Origin: Mangrovimicrobium sediminis
GTDB lineage: Bacteria; Pseudomonadota; Gammaproteobacteria; Pseudomonadales; Halieaceae
Length of the DNA: 45,556 bases
Assembly: GCF_004745945.1 (NCBI RefSeq)
Contig: NZ_SRLE01000015.1
Location: forward strand, 1-45,556
Direction of reading: 5' to 3'
Part shown: one piece after another, positions 35,952-44,172 of the stretch
Numbering within the stretch: the first letter of the stretch is position 1
How the letters are laid out: each line of letters starts with the position of its first letter
Translations under genes and position numbers: made by a program
The notes under the pieces: generated by a model
Database searches by the model: none
What the model saw: only the letters and a program-made list of their open reading frames with translations
Told to the model about the DNA's origin: nothing

Positions 35952-38309
35952 ATGAAACGACCGCAAGCAGCGGCAGTGGCGTCCTGCGCCCTGCCCGTTT
36001 CCGCCCTCGCCCTGGCCTGTGCCGTCGCCTCTCCGGCCAGCTTCGCCCAGGGCGCCGGACAACTCGAGGAAGTCGTGGTCACCGCGCGCAAGCGCGAGGA
36101 ATCCCTGCAGCGCGTGCCGGTGGCCGTATCCGTGCTCGGTCAGCAGGCACTGCGCGACAACCTCGCCGACAACCTGACCAAACTCGGCGAGATAGCACCG
36201 CAGGTGTCGCTGTCCCAGGGCGGCTCCGGTACCGGCGCGGTGATTACCGTGCGCGGTGTGAGTTCGGCCTCCAACGACGCCGGCCTGGACCAGAGCGTCG
36301 CCATCGAGGTCGACGGTGTGCCGATCAGCCGCGGCCAGGTTATCTCCGCCTCATTATTCGACCTGGAGCAGATCCAGGTCCTGCAGGGTCCGCAGGCGTT
36401 GTTCTTCGGCAAGAACTCGCCGGCAGGCGTGATCTCACTGAGCTCCGCGCGGCCCACCGAGGAGTACGAGGGCTATGTTACCGCCGGCTACGAATTCGAG
36501 GCGGACCAGACATTTATCGAGGGCGCGATCTCCGGGCCGATCGCCGGCAGCCTGAAGGGCCGGCTGGCGGTGCGCGCCAGCGAAATGGACGGCTGGATCG
36601 ACAACGAAGCTGAGCCCGTCGCGGACTTCCTGGTACCCGGTGTGACCGACCCCGGCGCCGCCCACGGCGACACCCTGCCCGAGGAGGACATCACGGCCCT
36701 GCGCCTGGGCCTGCTGTGGACCCCGGCGGACAGCTTCGACGCCCGCTTCACCTACCTGCACAACCAACAGGAGCGCAACGCGGGCAACGCCAGCTCCGAG
36801 CCCTTCTGCGTCGGCTCGACCACCGCCCCGGTCATCGCCGGCGTAGTGCCCATCCCGGGCGGGGACTGCAAGAAAAACCGGCGCACCGTGCACGGGGCGG
36901 TGGCCCCCGAATTCACGGTGAACATCCCCTACAGCAACGGCGGCATCCCCTACTTCGACTCGCAGTTCGACTTCGCCGCGCTGACCCTGAACCTGCAGTT
37001 CGACGCCCTGACCCTGACCTCCACCACCGGTTACTACGACCAGACCGTGCAGCAGATGAGCGTTTCCGACTGGAGCCCCTACGCCGCGATCTGGGCGGCG
37101 AGCAAGGAAGAATACGACCTGCTCACCCAGGAGCTGCGCCTGAGCAGCAGCTTCGATGGGCCGATCAACTTCATGCTCGGCGTGTACTACGAGACCTTCG
37201 ACCGCGAGTTCTTCAATTCCGCGGACCTGTTCCACGCCTTCGACGTGGAGTCACAGTCCTACGCCGCGGTGATGATGGACGCCAACAACGACGGCGACTA
37301 CACCTCCGCCTTCGGCCAGCTCACCTGGGACATCAGCGACGCGCTGGAACTGGCGGTGGGCGCGCGCTGGAGCGACGACCAGAAGGACGCCAGCATCGTC
37401 AACCTGGTGGCCAACCCGGCCTATGGCCTGTACCCGCGCGGCGAGGTGCTGAAATCCAGCTACGACGACAGCAACGTCTCGCCCGAGGCGACCCTCAGCT
37501 GGTACCTGGATGACGACCAGACCCTGTATGCCGCCTACAAGACCGGCTACAAGGCGGGCGGTATTTCCAACCCCTTCCTGCCCTCGATCAACGCCACACC
37601 GGAGAACCTGCAGTTCGAACCGGAAGAGGCCGAGGGGTTCGAAGTGGGCTACAAGGCCTCGCTGCTGGAGCGCCGCCTGCGCCTGGACCTGGTCGCCTAC
37701 AGCTACGACTACAAGGACCTGCAGGTGGTGTCCTATAACTCGGAGACCATCAGCTTCACCATCAACAACGCGGCCTCGGCGGATATCGAGGGCGTGCAGG
37801 GCTCCTTCGAGTGGCTGCTGCTGGACGACCTCACCCTGCGCGGCAACTTCGGCTACAACAAGGCCGAGTATTCCAGCTTCCCCAACGCCCAGTGCTACCC
37901 CGGCCAGACCGAGGCCCAGGGCTGCGTCGGCGGCCAGCAGGACCTCGCCGGCGAGGCGCTGCTGCGCGCGCCGGACTGGACCTACAGCATCGGCGCCGAC
38001 TACAGCCCGGCGCTGATCAGCGGCTGGGATACCACGGTCTCGGTCAACGCCTCGTACAGCGATGAATTCGAGACCGCCACGGACAACGCCCCGGCCGGCC
38101 ACCAGGACGACTTCTGGCTGCTCAACGCAGGGCTGCGCGTCGGGCCGCAGCACGGCCACTACGAGTTCGCCGTGATCGGCCGCAACCTGACCGACGAGTA
38201 CTACATGCTCAATTCCAACGGCTGGTCCGGCAGCAGTAACCCCGAACAGCAGGTCGGCTTCTTCAACCGGCCGCGGGAGATCGTGCTGCAGGCGACGCTG
38301 CGCTTCTGA
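35952..38309 (+). CDS. TonB-dependent outer membrane receptor 2
   Basis: The 785-residue receptor has a signal peptide ending SFAQG and a TonB box-like GQLEEVVVTARKREESLQ. Its plug has TVRGVSS, IEVDGVPI, IQVLQGPQALFFGKNSPAGVISL, and its barrel ends ATLRF. It is clearly a paralogue of receptor 1 in type but distant in sequence; in place of RNTMGGAVNYITRKP it has KNSPAGVISLSSARP. GAGGAT stands ahead of the ATG. The barrel contains several short inserts with paired cysteines (PFCVGS, GGDCKK, QCYPGQ, GCVGG). It probably takes up a hydrophobic substrate for the adjoining enzymes, but an unrelated ligand is possible. Confidence 0.92.
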   Translation: MKRPQAAAVASCALPVSALALACAVASPASFAQGAGQLEEVVVTARKREESLQRVPVAVSVLGQQALRDNLADNLTKLGEIAPQVSLSQGGSGTGAVITVRGVSSASNDAGLDQSVAIEVDGVPISRGQVISASLFDLEQIQVLQGPQALFFGKNSPAGVISLSSARPTEEYEGYVTAGYEFEADQTFIEGAISGPIAGSLKGRLAVRASEMDGWIDNEAEPVADFLVPGVTDPGAAHGDTLPEEDITALRLGLLWTPADSFDARFTYLHNQQERNAGNASSEPFCVGSTTAPVIAGVVPIPGGDCKKNRRTVHGAVAPEFTVNIPYSNGGIPYFDSQFDFAALTLNLQFDALTLTSTTGYYDQTVQQMSVSDWSPYAAIWAASKEEYDLLTQELRLSSSFDGPINFMLGVYYETFDREFFNSADLFHAFDVESQSYAAVMMDANNDGDYTSAFGQLTWDISDALELAVGARWSDDQKDASIVNLVANPAYGLYPRGEVLKSSYDDSNVSPEATLSWYLDDDQTLYAAYKTGYKAGGISNPFLPSINATPENLQFEPEEAEGFEVGYKASLLERRLRLDLVAYSYDYKDLQVVSYNSETISFTINNAASADIEGVQGSFEWLLLDDLTLRGNFGYNKAEYSSFPNAQCYPGQTEAQGCVGGQQDLAGEALLRAPDWTYSIGADYSPALISGWDTTVSVNASYSDEFETATDNAPAGHQDDFWLLNAGLRVGPQHGHYEFAVIGRNLTDEYYMLNSNGWSGSSNPEQQVGFFNRPREIVLQATLRF

Positions 38310-38345
38310 GGTCCGCGCGCATAATCATCGACGGCGCCAGCACCT

Positions 38346-38367
38346 GCGGCGGGGACCTCCCCGCCGC
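38346..38367. other. Strong hairpin between TonB receptor 2 and the EthD gene
   Basis: GCGGCGGGGA (38346-38355) pairs perfectly with TCCCCGCCGC (38358-38367) with only two bases between. It lies 36 nt after the receptor stop and 15 nt before the next start. GCGTTTCCCC follows, not a true T-run, so partial termination or mRNA 3'-end protection is more likely than full termination. Confidence 0.55.
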
Positions 38368-38382
38368 GAGGCGTTTCCCCAG

Positions 38383-38760
38383 GTGAAGATGCTGGCCTTC
38401 TTCCGACGCCGCGCCGACCTCAGTCCGGAGGAATTCCGGCATTATTACGAGGCGCACCATGCGCCTTTGGCCTTACAATTGTTCCCCTACCTCAAAGGCT
38501 ACCGACGCAACTACGTCCGCCGTGACCAGACCCACCGCCGCGCCAGCGGCGAGGCCTTCGCCAGCGCACTCGACTACGACGTGATCACCGAGATCACCTT
38601 CGCCAGCCCCCGGGACTACGCGCGCATGCAGGCGGACATGGCCGACCCTGCGATCCGCGACCGGGTGGTCGCGGACGAGCAGTGCTTCATGGATCGCGAC
38701 GCCACCGTCGTCCTGCTGGTCGAGGAAGAGCCCGCGTTTCCCGACACTACCGCGGGCTGA
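38383..38760 (+). CDS. EthD-domain protein
   Basis: The 125-residue protein fits the EthD/dimeric alpha-beta barrel family: MLAFFRRRADLSPEEFRHYYEAHHAPLA is the typical N-terminal strand and helix, and the middle has DYDVITEITFASPRDY. EthD proteins are small dimeric helpers or enzymes in oxidative catabolism, first seen beside a P450 that degrades ethyl tert-butyl ether. The start may be the GTG at 38383 or the ATG two codons later; neither has a strong ribosome binding site. Its presence in a block with a P450 and Rieske oxygenase supports a catabolic role. Confidence 0.85.
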   Translation: MKMLAFFRRRADLSPEEFRHYYEAHHAPLALQLFPYLKGYRRNYVRRDQTHRRASGEAFASALDYDVITEITFASPRDYARMQADMADPAIRDRVVADEQCFMDRDATVVLLVEEEPAFPDTTAG

Positions 38761-38816
38761 ACTGCATCACCGCCGCGGCCCCGGGGAAGGCCCGGCGCCC
38801 CGGAGGTCCGCACATC

Positions 38817-40061
38817 ATGTACTGGTTCAGCATCGGCATCATCGTCCTCGCCTTCGTCCTCATCGTCGCCGAGGACGTGGTCCACATCAACAAGGCCAAG
38901 TCCACCCTGTTCCTGGGCACCCTGGTCTGGCTGCTCGCTTTCATCGTGCCGCAGCCAGGCCAGGACGCGGCGCTGGTGCAGGAACACCTCAACGAGAACC
39001 TGCTGGAGATCGCCACCCTGTGGCTGTTCCTGATGGCGGCGATGACCTTTGTCGCCTACCTCAACCACCAGGGGCTGATCACCCAGTTGGTCTACCGCGC
39101 CCTGCCCGCGCGGCTCGGCCAGCGCAAGTTGATGCTGATGATGGCCCTGCTGGCGCTCGCATTTTCTTCGCTGGCGGACAACATCACCGCCTCGCTGATC
39201 ATGCTCTCGCTGCTCTCCTCGCTGAAGCTGAAGCCGCGCGCCATGGTGAAGTTTTCCGCGCTGATCGTGTTCGCGGTGAACTCCGGCGGTGTCTCCCTGA
39301 TCACCGGCGATGTCACCACACTGATGATCTTCCTCGCCGGCAAGGTCACCATCGCCGACCTGTTCATGCTTATTCCCGCCGCCTTGTGCGGCCTGTTGTT
39401 GCTGTTGGCGACGCTGCTCACCGGCAGCAACGCGGAGATCGAAATTCCGCATTTTCGCCGGCCGATCGCCGGCGCCGACAAGGTGATCGCGGCGCTATTC
39501 GTGGCTACCATCATCACCACCTTGCTGTTCAGCATGTTCTTTGCCATCCCGCCGGTGCTCACCTTCCTGTTCGGGCTGTCGGTGATGTTCCTCACCCATC
39601 GCTATCTCAACCGCAACAAGCCGGCGCGCCAGGACGTGCTCGAATACATACGCGAGATCGAGTTCGATACCCTGCTGTTTTTCCTCGGCGTGCTGCTGCT
39701 GGTGGGTATGCTCAAGCAACTGGCGGTGCTGGACCAGCTGCCCCGTTTGTACACGGTGCTGCCGGTAGCCGGCGCCAATTATGTGGTGGGACTGCTCTCG
39801 GCGCTGGTGGACAACGTGCCGCTGACCGCCGCGATTCTGCAGTCCGGGGTGGAGATGGATACCGCCGACTGGATGTGCCTGACCTACGCCACCGGCGTCG
39901 GCGGTTCGCTGCTGATTATCGGTTCCGCGGCGGGCGTCATCGCCATGAGCAAGATCGGCCCGCTTAACTTCACCAGTTTCCTGCGCTACACGCCGCGGCT
40001 GCTACTGGCCTATAGCGCAGGGTATGCGGCGGTGTGGGCGATAGGGCACGCCCTCACCTGA
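38817..40061 (+). CDS. nhaD: NhaD-type sodium/proton antiporter
   Basis: The 414-residue membrane protein belongs to the NhaD family (ion transporter superfamily), common in marine and halophilic bacteria, and expels Na+ or Li+ in exchange for protons. It has about 12 hydrophobic segments. Family segments are AFSSLADNITASL, VNSGGVSLITGDVTTLMIF, FFLGVLLLVGMLKQL and LSALVDNVPLTAAI. CGGAGG precedes the ATG; longer in-frame starts overlap the EthD gene. It ends 10 nt from the convergent DUF4412-like gene. Confidence 0.93.
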   Translation: MYWFSIGIIVLAFVLIVAEDVVHINKAKSTLFLGTLVWLLAFIVPQPGQDAALVQEHLNENLLEIATLWLFLMAAMTFVAYLNHQGLITQLVYRALPARLGQRKLMLMMALLALAFSSLADNITASLIMLSLLSSLKLKPRAMVKFSALIVFAVNSGGVSLITGDVTTLMIFLAGKVTIADLFMLIPAALCGLLLLLATLLTGSNAEIEIPHFRRPIAGADKVIAALFVATIITTLLFSMFFAIPPVLTFLFGLSVMFLTHRYLNRNKPARQDVLEYIREIEFDTLLFFLGVLLLVGMLKQLAVLDQLPRLYTVLPVAGANYVVGLLSALVDNVPLTAAILQSGVEMDTADWMCLTYATGVGGSLLIIGSAAGVIAMSKIGPLNFTSFLRYTPRLLLAYSAGYAAVWAIGHALT

Positions 40062-40071
40062 GAGAGAGCCT

Positions 40072-40959
40072 TCAGTTGCCGAAAATCTTCTTGAAGGCGT
40101 TGTCCAGGGCATTGTCGCCAGCCTCTTCGCCCTGGGCGTCGGCTTCCTCCCCGGCCGGCTGCTCCGCCTCGGCATCCTGACGCTCTGCCTGGCCGCCACC
40201 GAACAGGCCGCCCAGGATACCGCCTGACTGGCCGGACTGCCCGCCGCCTGATTGGCCGCCACCGAACATATTGCCGAGCGCGGCGCCGAGGTCGGTGGGT
40301 TCCGCGGGCAGGACGAAGCGCGCGTCGGCGACGTCGGTCTCGGTGATGCTGCGCACCTTCATGTCCTCGCCGTAGCGCAGCACGCCCATGTCCAGTTTTT
40401 CCAGTTCACGCTGCATGTCGTTGCCGGCATCCAGTTGCTGCTTGAATTTCTCCTGGTCGATGGACTTGACGATGTTGCGCGCCATGGCGCTGATCGCATC
40501 GCGAAAGCCCAGCGCGCGCGGATCCTTGGACAGGACCATCTCGGAGCTGCGCTCGCGGCCGTCGTCGTCGATGTACGTCAAAAGGTAGACCTCGCCGGAC
40601 ATACCGCCCAGGGTTTCGGTCTTGCCGGTGGGTTTGAGCGAGACCATACGCCCTTCCACCTCCGACGGAGTTGCGCTGGCCGCCATGCCGCCAAACATGT
40701 TGAAGGCGCTGTTCATGTCGAACACCATGGATTCGCCTTCGTTGTCGGTGACCACGTACATGTGCGCGTCGCGGATCAGCATGTAGCTGCCGTCCGCATC
40801 CGGCGGATTGATGCGCAACTTGTCGCCAGCGTATTCAAAGCTCATGAGGTCGCCCTCCCCGGTCACCACCTCGGCGATATCTGCGCTGGCAAGTGCACTA
40901 CCCAGGCTGCAGCCGGTGATGACGAGAGCGGCAGCAGCCGCATGGAATCGCGATGTCAT
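40072..40959 (-). CDS. Exported DUF4412-like protein
   Basis: The 295-residue precursor has a signal peptide (about 1-25, ending ALASA). The mature part contains repeated beta-strand signatures such as YMLIRDAHMYVVTDNEGESMVFD and SGEVYLLTYIDDDGRERSSEMVLSKD, which fit proteins that read like DUF4412. A low-complexity Gly/Gln/Ser stretch (about 230-255; GGGQSGGGQSGQSGG) and an acidic tail follow. AGGAG precedes the ATG at 40959. The family is not firmly identified and has no known activity; a periplasmic location is likely. Confidence 0.75.
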   Translation of the reverse strand: MTSRFHAAAAALVITGCSLGSALASADIAEVVTGEGDLMSFEYAGDKLRINPPDADGSYMLIRDAHMYVVTDNEGESMVFDMNSAFNMFGGMAASATPSEVEGRMVSLKPTGKTETLGGMSGEVYLLTYIDDDGRERSSEMVLSKDPRALGFRDAISAMARNIVKSIDQEKFKQQLDAGNDMQRELEKLDMGVLRYGEDMKVRSITETDVADARFVLPAEPTDLGAALGNMFGGGQSGGGQSGQSGGILGGLFGGGQAERQDAEAEQPAGEEADAQGEEAGDNALDNAFKKIFGN

Positions 40960-41063
40960 TGTATTTCTCCTGTTTGCGGGCAAGTTTGGCCGGGAGACCC
41001 GGTCCGCTGGCGCCTAGTATCCACATCTCAACCCACCATTGCCATCCCACACCCCAACCCCCC

Positions 41064-41208
41064 AAAAAGTGGGGTCAGATACGACTTTAAATGATGGGTC
41101 TGAGACTCAAAAAGTGGGGTCAGATACGACTTTATATAATGCGGCTACGACCTCGATTGCCCGACAGAGGCCTGGGCATCAATTAAAGTCGTATCTGACC
41201 CCACTTTT
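41064..41208. repeat. Three copies of a 26-bp element, two direct and one inverted
   Basis: Copies at 41064-41090 and 41109-41134 read in the plus direction; a third at 41183-41208 is inverted. All contain GTGGGGTCAGATACGACTTT. Copies 1 and 3 could form a 26-bp stem around a 92-nt loop, or copy 2 could compete with copy 1 for pairing. The last copy ends 7 nt before the GAF/HD-GYP stop codon. The core GGGGTCAGA matches the palindromes at 32370-32456. The pattern suggests REP/MITE elements mobilised by a Y1 (RAYT-type) transposase located elsewhere. Confidence 0.85.
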
Positions 41209-41215
41209 GGGATGG

Positions 41216-42343
41216 CTAGCCGAAGCTGTTTTCGGTGAAACGTTGCTGTATGCGTTCGACCTCGTGAGTATTGTCCAGCAGGGCCTGGACGCAGCGTGGG
41301 TCGAGCTTGCTGCCGGACATTTCGCGCAGTTTGGCGAAGGCCTCGGCGTTGCTCCAGGCGGGCTTGTAGGGACGGGCGCTGGTGAGGGCGTCGAAGACGT
41401 CGGCGACGGTGACGATACGCGCCTCGATGGGAATCTGTTCGTGGACCAGGTTTCCCGGGTAGCCACTGCCATCCACTGCCTCGTGGTGATACATGGCGAT
41501 ATTGCGCAGCAACTCGACGTACTCGATACCGTTCAGGCCATAGTTTTCCAGCAGGCGGTCGAGGATTTCCCGCCCCTTCTGCGCATGCTGTTTCATCTGC
41601 TCGAACTCCGCCTCGTCCAGCTTGCCCGGCTTGAGCAGGATGCGATCGGGAACCGTCAGCTTGCCGATATCGTGCAAGGGGGAGAACAGGAAAATATGTT
41701 CGATGTAGTCGTCACTGAACTCGTACTCATCGGCGAGCTGGCGCGCGATCAGCTTCGAGTAGTGGGCCATGCGCTCCAGGTGCAACCCGGTTTCGGCATC
41801 GCGGTGACAGGTGATGGAGCGTGCCGAGCGAACGGTGGCAAGCAGTATCTCGATCTTGCTGCGCGCGCTGTAAAGCATGAAGGCGATGAGGTGACCCGCC
41901 ATATCCAGTTCGCGCAGCATGTACTCCTGGAAGGCGTCTTTCTCCTCCGAGTTGAAGAAGATAAAGCCCAGGAAGCACCCCTCGGCAAACAGCGGCAAGG
42001 TATAGGACGCGCGATAGGCACTGGCCTGCATCAACTGCGTGTGCTCGTTCTGCCCCTGGGCGAACAGGTCCATGTCGTTGACCACGCGCGGTCGGTTGCT
42101 GCGCACTATCTCCAGTAGCGAGGGACAATCCGCCAGCCGCGCCTGGTAATGCTTCAGCGGGCTCGGTTGCTCGGCGCTGTACACAAAAGTGGTGAGGACA
42201 TCGGTATCGGGTTCGTGCAGGGCAATCGCCAGGCGCGACACACTGGGATGCTGCTGGCGGATCATGCGGTGCAGGTAGCGAATCTTGTCTTCGAAGCCCT
42301 GCTCGAAGTTCAGCTCGCTGAACTGGTCCAGATGCTGTTCCAT
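41216..42343 (-). CDS. GAF/HD-GYP cyclic di-GMP phosphodiesterase
   Basis: The 375-residue cytoplasmic protein has a GAF-like N-terminal domain (about 30-165) and a canonical HD-GYP domain (about 170-360). The metal and catalytic residues are His224-Asp225 (HDIGKL), His253, His286-His287, and Gly294-Tyr295-Pro296, with VADVFDALTSARPYK after them. It should degrade cyclic di-GMP in response to whatever the GAF domain senses. Unlike the large sensor at 21835 it has no membrane segment and no insertion. It is the last of four minus-strand genes; a symmetric site lies 100 nt upstream. Confidence 0.93.
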   Translation of the reverse strand: MEQHLDQFSELNFEQGFEDKIRYLHRMIRQQHPSVSRLAIALHEPDTDVLTTFVYSAEQPSPLKHYQARLADCPSLLEIVRSNRPRVVNDMDLFAQGQNEHTQLMQASAYRASYTLPLFAEGCFLGFIFFNSEEKDAFQEYMLRELDMAGHLIAFMLYSARSKIEILLATVRSARSITCHRDAETGLHLERMAHYSKLIARQLADEYEFSDDYIEHIFLFSPLHDIGKLTVPDRILLKPGKLDEAEFEQMKQHAQKGREILDRLLENYGLNGIEYVELLRNIAMYHHEAVDGSGYPGNLVHEQIPIEARIVTVADVFDALTSARPYKPAWSNAEAFAKLREMSGSKLDPRCVQALLDNTHEVERIQQRFTENSFG

Positions 42344-42442
42344 TGCGCGCGTTGCCTTGAGAAACCCACCACAGGAGCTTACCCGTATTCGCGCCAGGCC
42401 TCAGCCAATTGCTGTAGAAATAAGCAGATTTGTGCCGATTCT

Positions 42443-42456
42443 GTGAGCGCGCTCAC
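42443..42456. promoter_or_regulatory. GTGAGCGCGCTCAC palindrome upstream of the GAF/HD-GYP gene
   Basis: This is a perfect 14-bp palindrome, reminiscent of LacI/GalR-type operators (core GCGC with GTGA arms). It lies 100 nt upstream of the GAF/HD-GYP start and just beyond the 3' end of the SGNH gene. The regulator is unknown. Confidence 0.45.
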
Positions 42457-42484
42457 TGCTGCCAGATCCGGGCACTGGCAATAA

Positions 42485-43138
42485 TCAGGGCGCGAGGTAC
42501 GTGATCTGGCGCCACAGCCACTGCGTGTATTTCCAGGTGCCCGCTGGCGTGAGGTGTACACCATCCTCGACAAAATCCGGCTCCCCAACCGTGTCGAAGA
42601 CCAGTTCGCCCGCCAGGACAGTCGCCCCTGCCGCGCTGCAGGTCTCACTCACGAGATCGCGGTAGGCGTCGAGGTCGAGGCCCTGGGCATTGCGGGCAGC
42701 CTCGTCGTGCCGGGTGATCGGCGTCACACAATAGACTGCGATCTCCGGCGGGACCTGTTGCAAAAACGCAGCATAGGCCTGGGTGAAATCGTCCGGCGGC
42801 ACGCCGACACCGGCATCGAGCCACCAATCGTTGGTACCCAGGGCGATGACCAACACACTGACCTGTTGCGAGGGACCGTGCAGGTAGTTGACGGCGCCGC
42901 CCAGCAGGGGCGCGGCACCTGTCACCATGGTCTGCCCCCCTGCAGCGAGCAGACTCACGCTCACGCCATGGTAGCGCTCGAGGAAGTAGGCCATGCTCTG
43001 GCGCACGTCCTTCTCCGGCTTGGAACTGACGATGATCGAATCGCCGATCAGCACCCAGCGCGGGGATTCCGCCAACGACGCGGGGGACGCCAGCAGCAGC
43101 AATAAAAACAGACGGGCGATGCGATAGTGGACCTTCAT
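42485..43138 (-). CDS. Exported SGNH/GDSL hydrolase
   Basis: The 217-residue precursor has a signal peptide (to about residue 23, ending SLAE) and an SGNH hydrolase domain. Block I is LIGDSII with the serine nucleophile, block II the glycine in AAGGQT, block III GTND, and block V DGVHLTPAG with the catalytic Asp and His. Such enzymes cleave acyl or acetyl esters of lipids or polysaccharides; the substrate here is unknown. GGGAG lies ahead of the ATG, and the start codon sits in a potential hairpin. Confidence 0.88.
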   Translation of the reverse strand: MKVHYRIARLFLLLLLASPASLAESPRWVLIGDSIIVSSKPEKDVRQSMAYFLERYHGVSVSLLAAGGQTMVTGAAPLLGGAVNYLHGPSQQVSVLVIALGTNDWWLDAGVGVPPDDFTQAYAAFLQQVPPEIAVYCVTPITRHDEAARNAQGLDLDAYRDLVSETCSAAGATVLAGELVFDTVGEPDFVEDGVHLTPAGTWKYTQWLWRQITYLAP

Positions 43139-43167
43139 GGGTGCTCCCGGGGGACAGCAGCACCCAT
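43137..43167 (-). promoter_or_regulatory. Hairpin covering the SGNH hydrolase start codon
   Basis: ATGGGTGCT (43137-43145) and AGCACCCAT (43159-43167) are 9-bp complementary arms. In the minus-strand mRNA the second arm contains the start codon and follows GGGAG, so folding would hide the initiation region. It may limit translation; a chance repeat is possible. Confidence 0.45.
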
Positions 43168-43206
43168 TATGGACCAGGTTGACGTCAGTTGCGGGATTCG
43201 ACGCGC

Positions 43207-44085
43207 CTAGCGGACCCGGATGGTAGCGAGCAACTCGCTGGCACTCGCATCCAGGGCAGCACCATCGAGCTCAACACTCGACACTTCCAGCGTGTACAGG
43301 CCACGGCGTAGCCCACCGTCCAGCTGGAATTGCGCTGCTCCATCATCCTGCGTGACAGCCAGGACCTCACGTGTGGTGCCGTCGGGGAAGTTCCAGGAGG
43401 CCTGCACCGAGGCACCCGCTACCGACTGTCCCAGTGCATCCTGTACCTGGACAGCCCCATCGACTACCCGACCACGATAACCACTGCCGCTGGCGCTGAG
43501 TTCAATGTCCGGAATGACAAGGGTGACTGGCACATCGACAACAGGAGAGAAGATTGTCATGTGCACCGTGGTACGACCGCTGTAGACATCGAAGGCCCGC
43601 ACAATATCGATTCCCTGGGCGGCATCTGCAATCCGATAGACGTCCCCGGTAAGCGCGTTGTTGGTCACCTGCGCATCGGGGTAGGCCGCGATGACGTCCT
43701 GCGGCGAGTCCAGTGCAAGCTGGGCATCCACACCCTGGCTGGTGATCCACTGCACGCCGCTGTACCAGCGGATACTATGGGCGACATCGCCGTCGCTGGC
43801 CGAGGCGTTTCCACCGTCGGCGCCGCGATAGCGCACACTCACCTGGCCGCCCCCCTCCACCGGGTAGGCACAGGAGGCCAGATCTCCGGACACTTCCACA
43901 CTCTGGCAGTAGTTCGGGGCCCCATAGCTCGCGGTAACGCCAGCGCGTGTCTCACCCAGGTTTACCCCAGGGGCACTGACGCCCTCATACACGACACCCT
44001 GCCCGGGTGCCTGGGCGGCAGCGATGCCGCCACCACCGAGAAGCAGTGCGCACAGAGCGCTTCCGGCTACGTTCTTGATATTCAT
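43207..44085 (-). CDS. Unknown secreted protein with Ig-like C-terminus
   Basis: I do not recognise a named family. The 292-residue precursor has a signal peptide ending IAAAQ. Its N-terminal half has two segments with the pattern of the SmpA/OmlA (BLIP-like) fold: VNLGETRAGVTASYGAPNYC, and SPQDVIAAYPDAQVTNN followed by a YRIADAAQGIDIVRAF strand. The C-terminal 100 residues (VVDGAVQVQDALGQSVAGASVQASW...) resemble a carboxypeptidase-regulatory or Ig-like domain. It lies between an MFS gene and the SGNH hydrolase on the same strand. A role as an envelope protein is all that can be suggested. Confidence 0.7.
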   Translation of the reverse strand: MNIKNVAGSALCALLLGGGGIAAAQAPGQGVVYEGVSAPGVNLGETRAGVTASYGAPNYCQSVEVSGDLASCAYPVEGGGQVSVRYRGADGGNASASDGDVAHSIRWYSGVQWITSQGVDAQLALDSPQDVIAAYPDAQVTNNALTGDVYRIADAAQGIDIVRAFDVYSGRTTVHMTIFSPVVDVPVTLVIPDIELSASGSGYRGRVVDGAVQVQDALGQSVAGASVQASWNFPDGTTREVLAVTQDDGAAQFQLDGGLRRGLYTLEVSSVELDGAALDASASELLATIRVR

Positions 44086-44172
44086 GCTTACTCCTTGCTG
44101 TTAACTGGACGAGGCCAGTCTAGGCAGGAGACTTCACGAAAAGATCACGCCGTGAACAAGAGTTTCTCCCGC

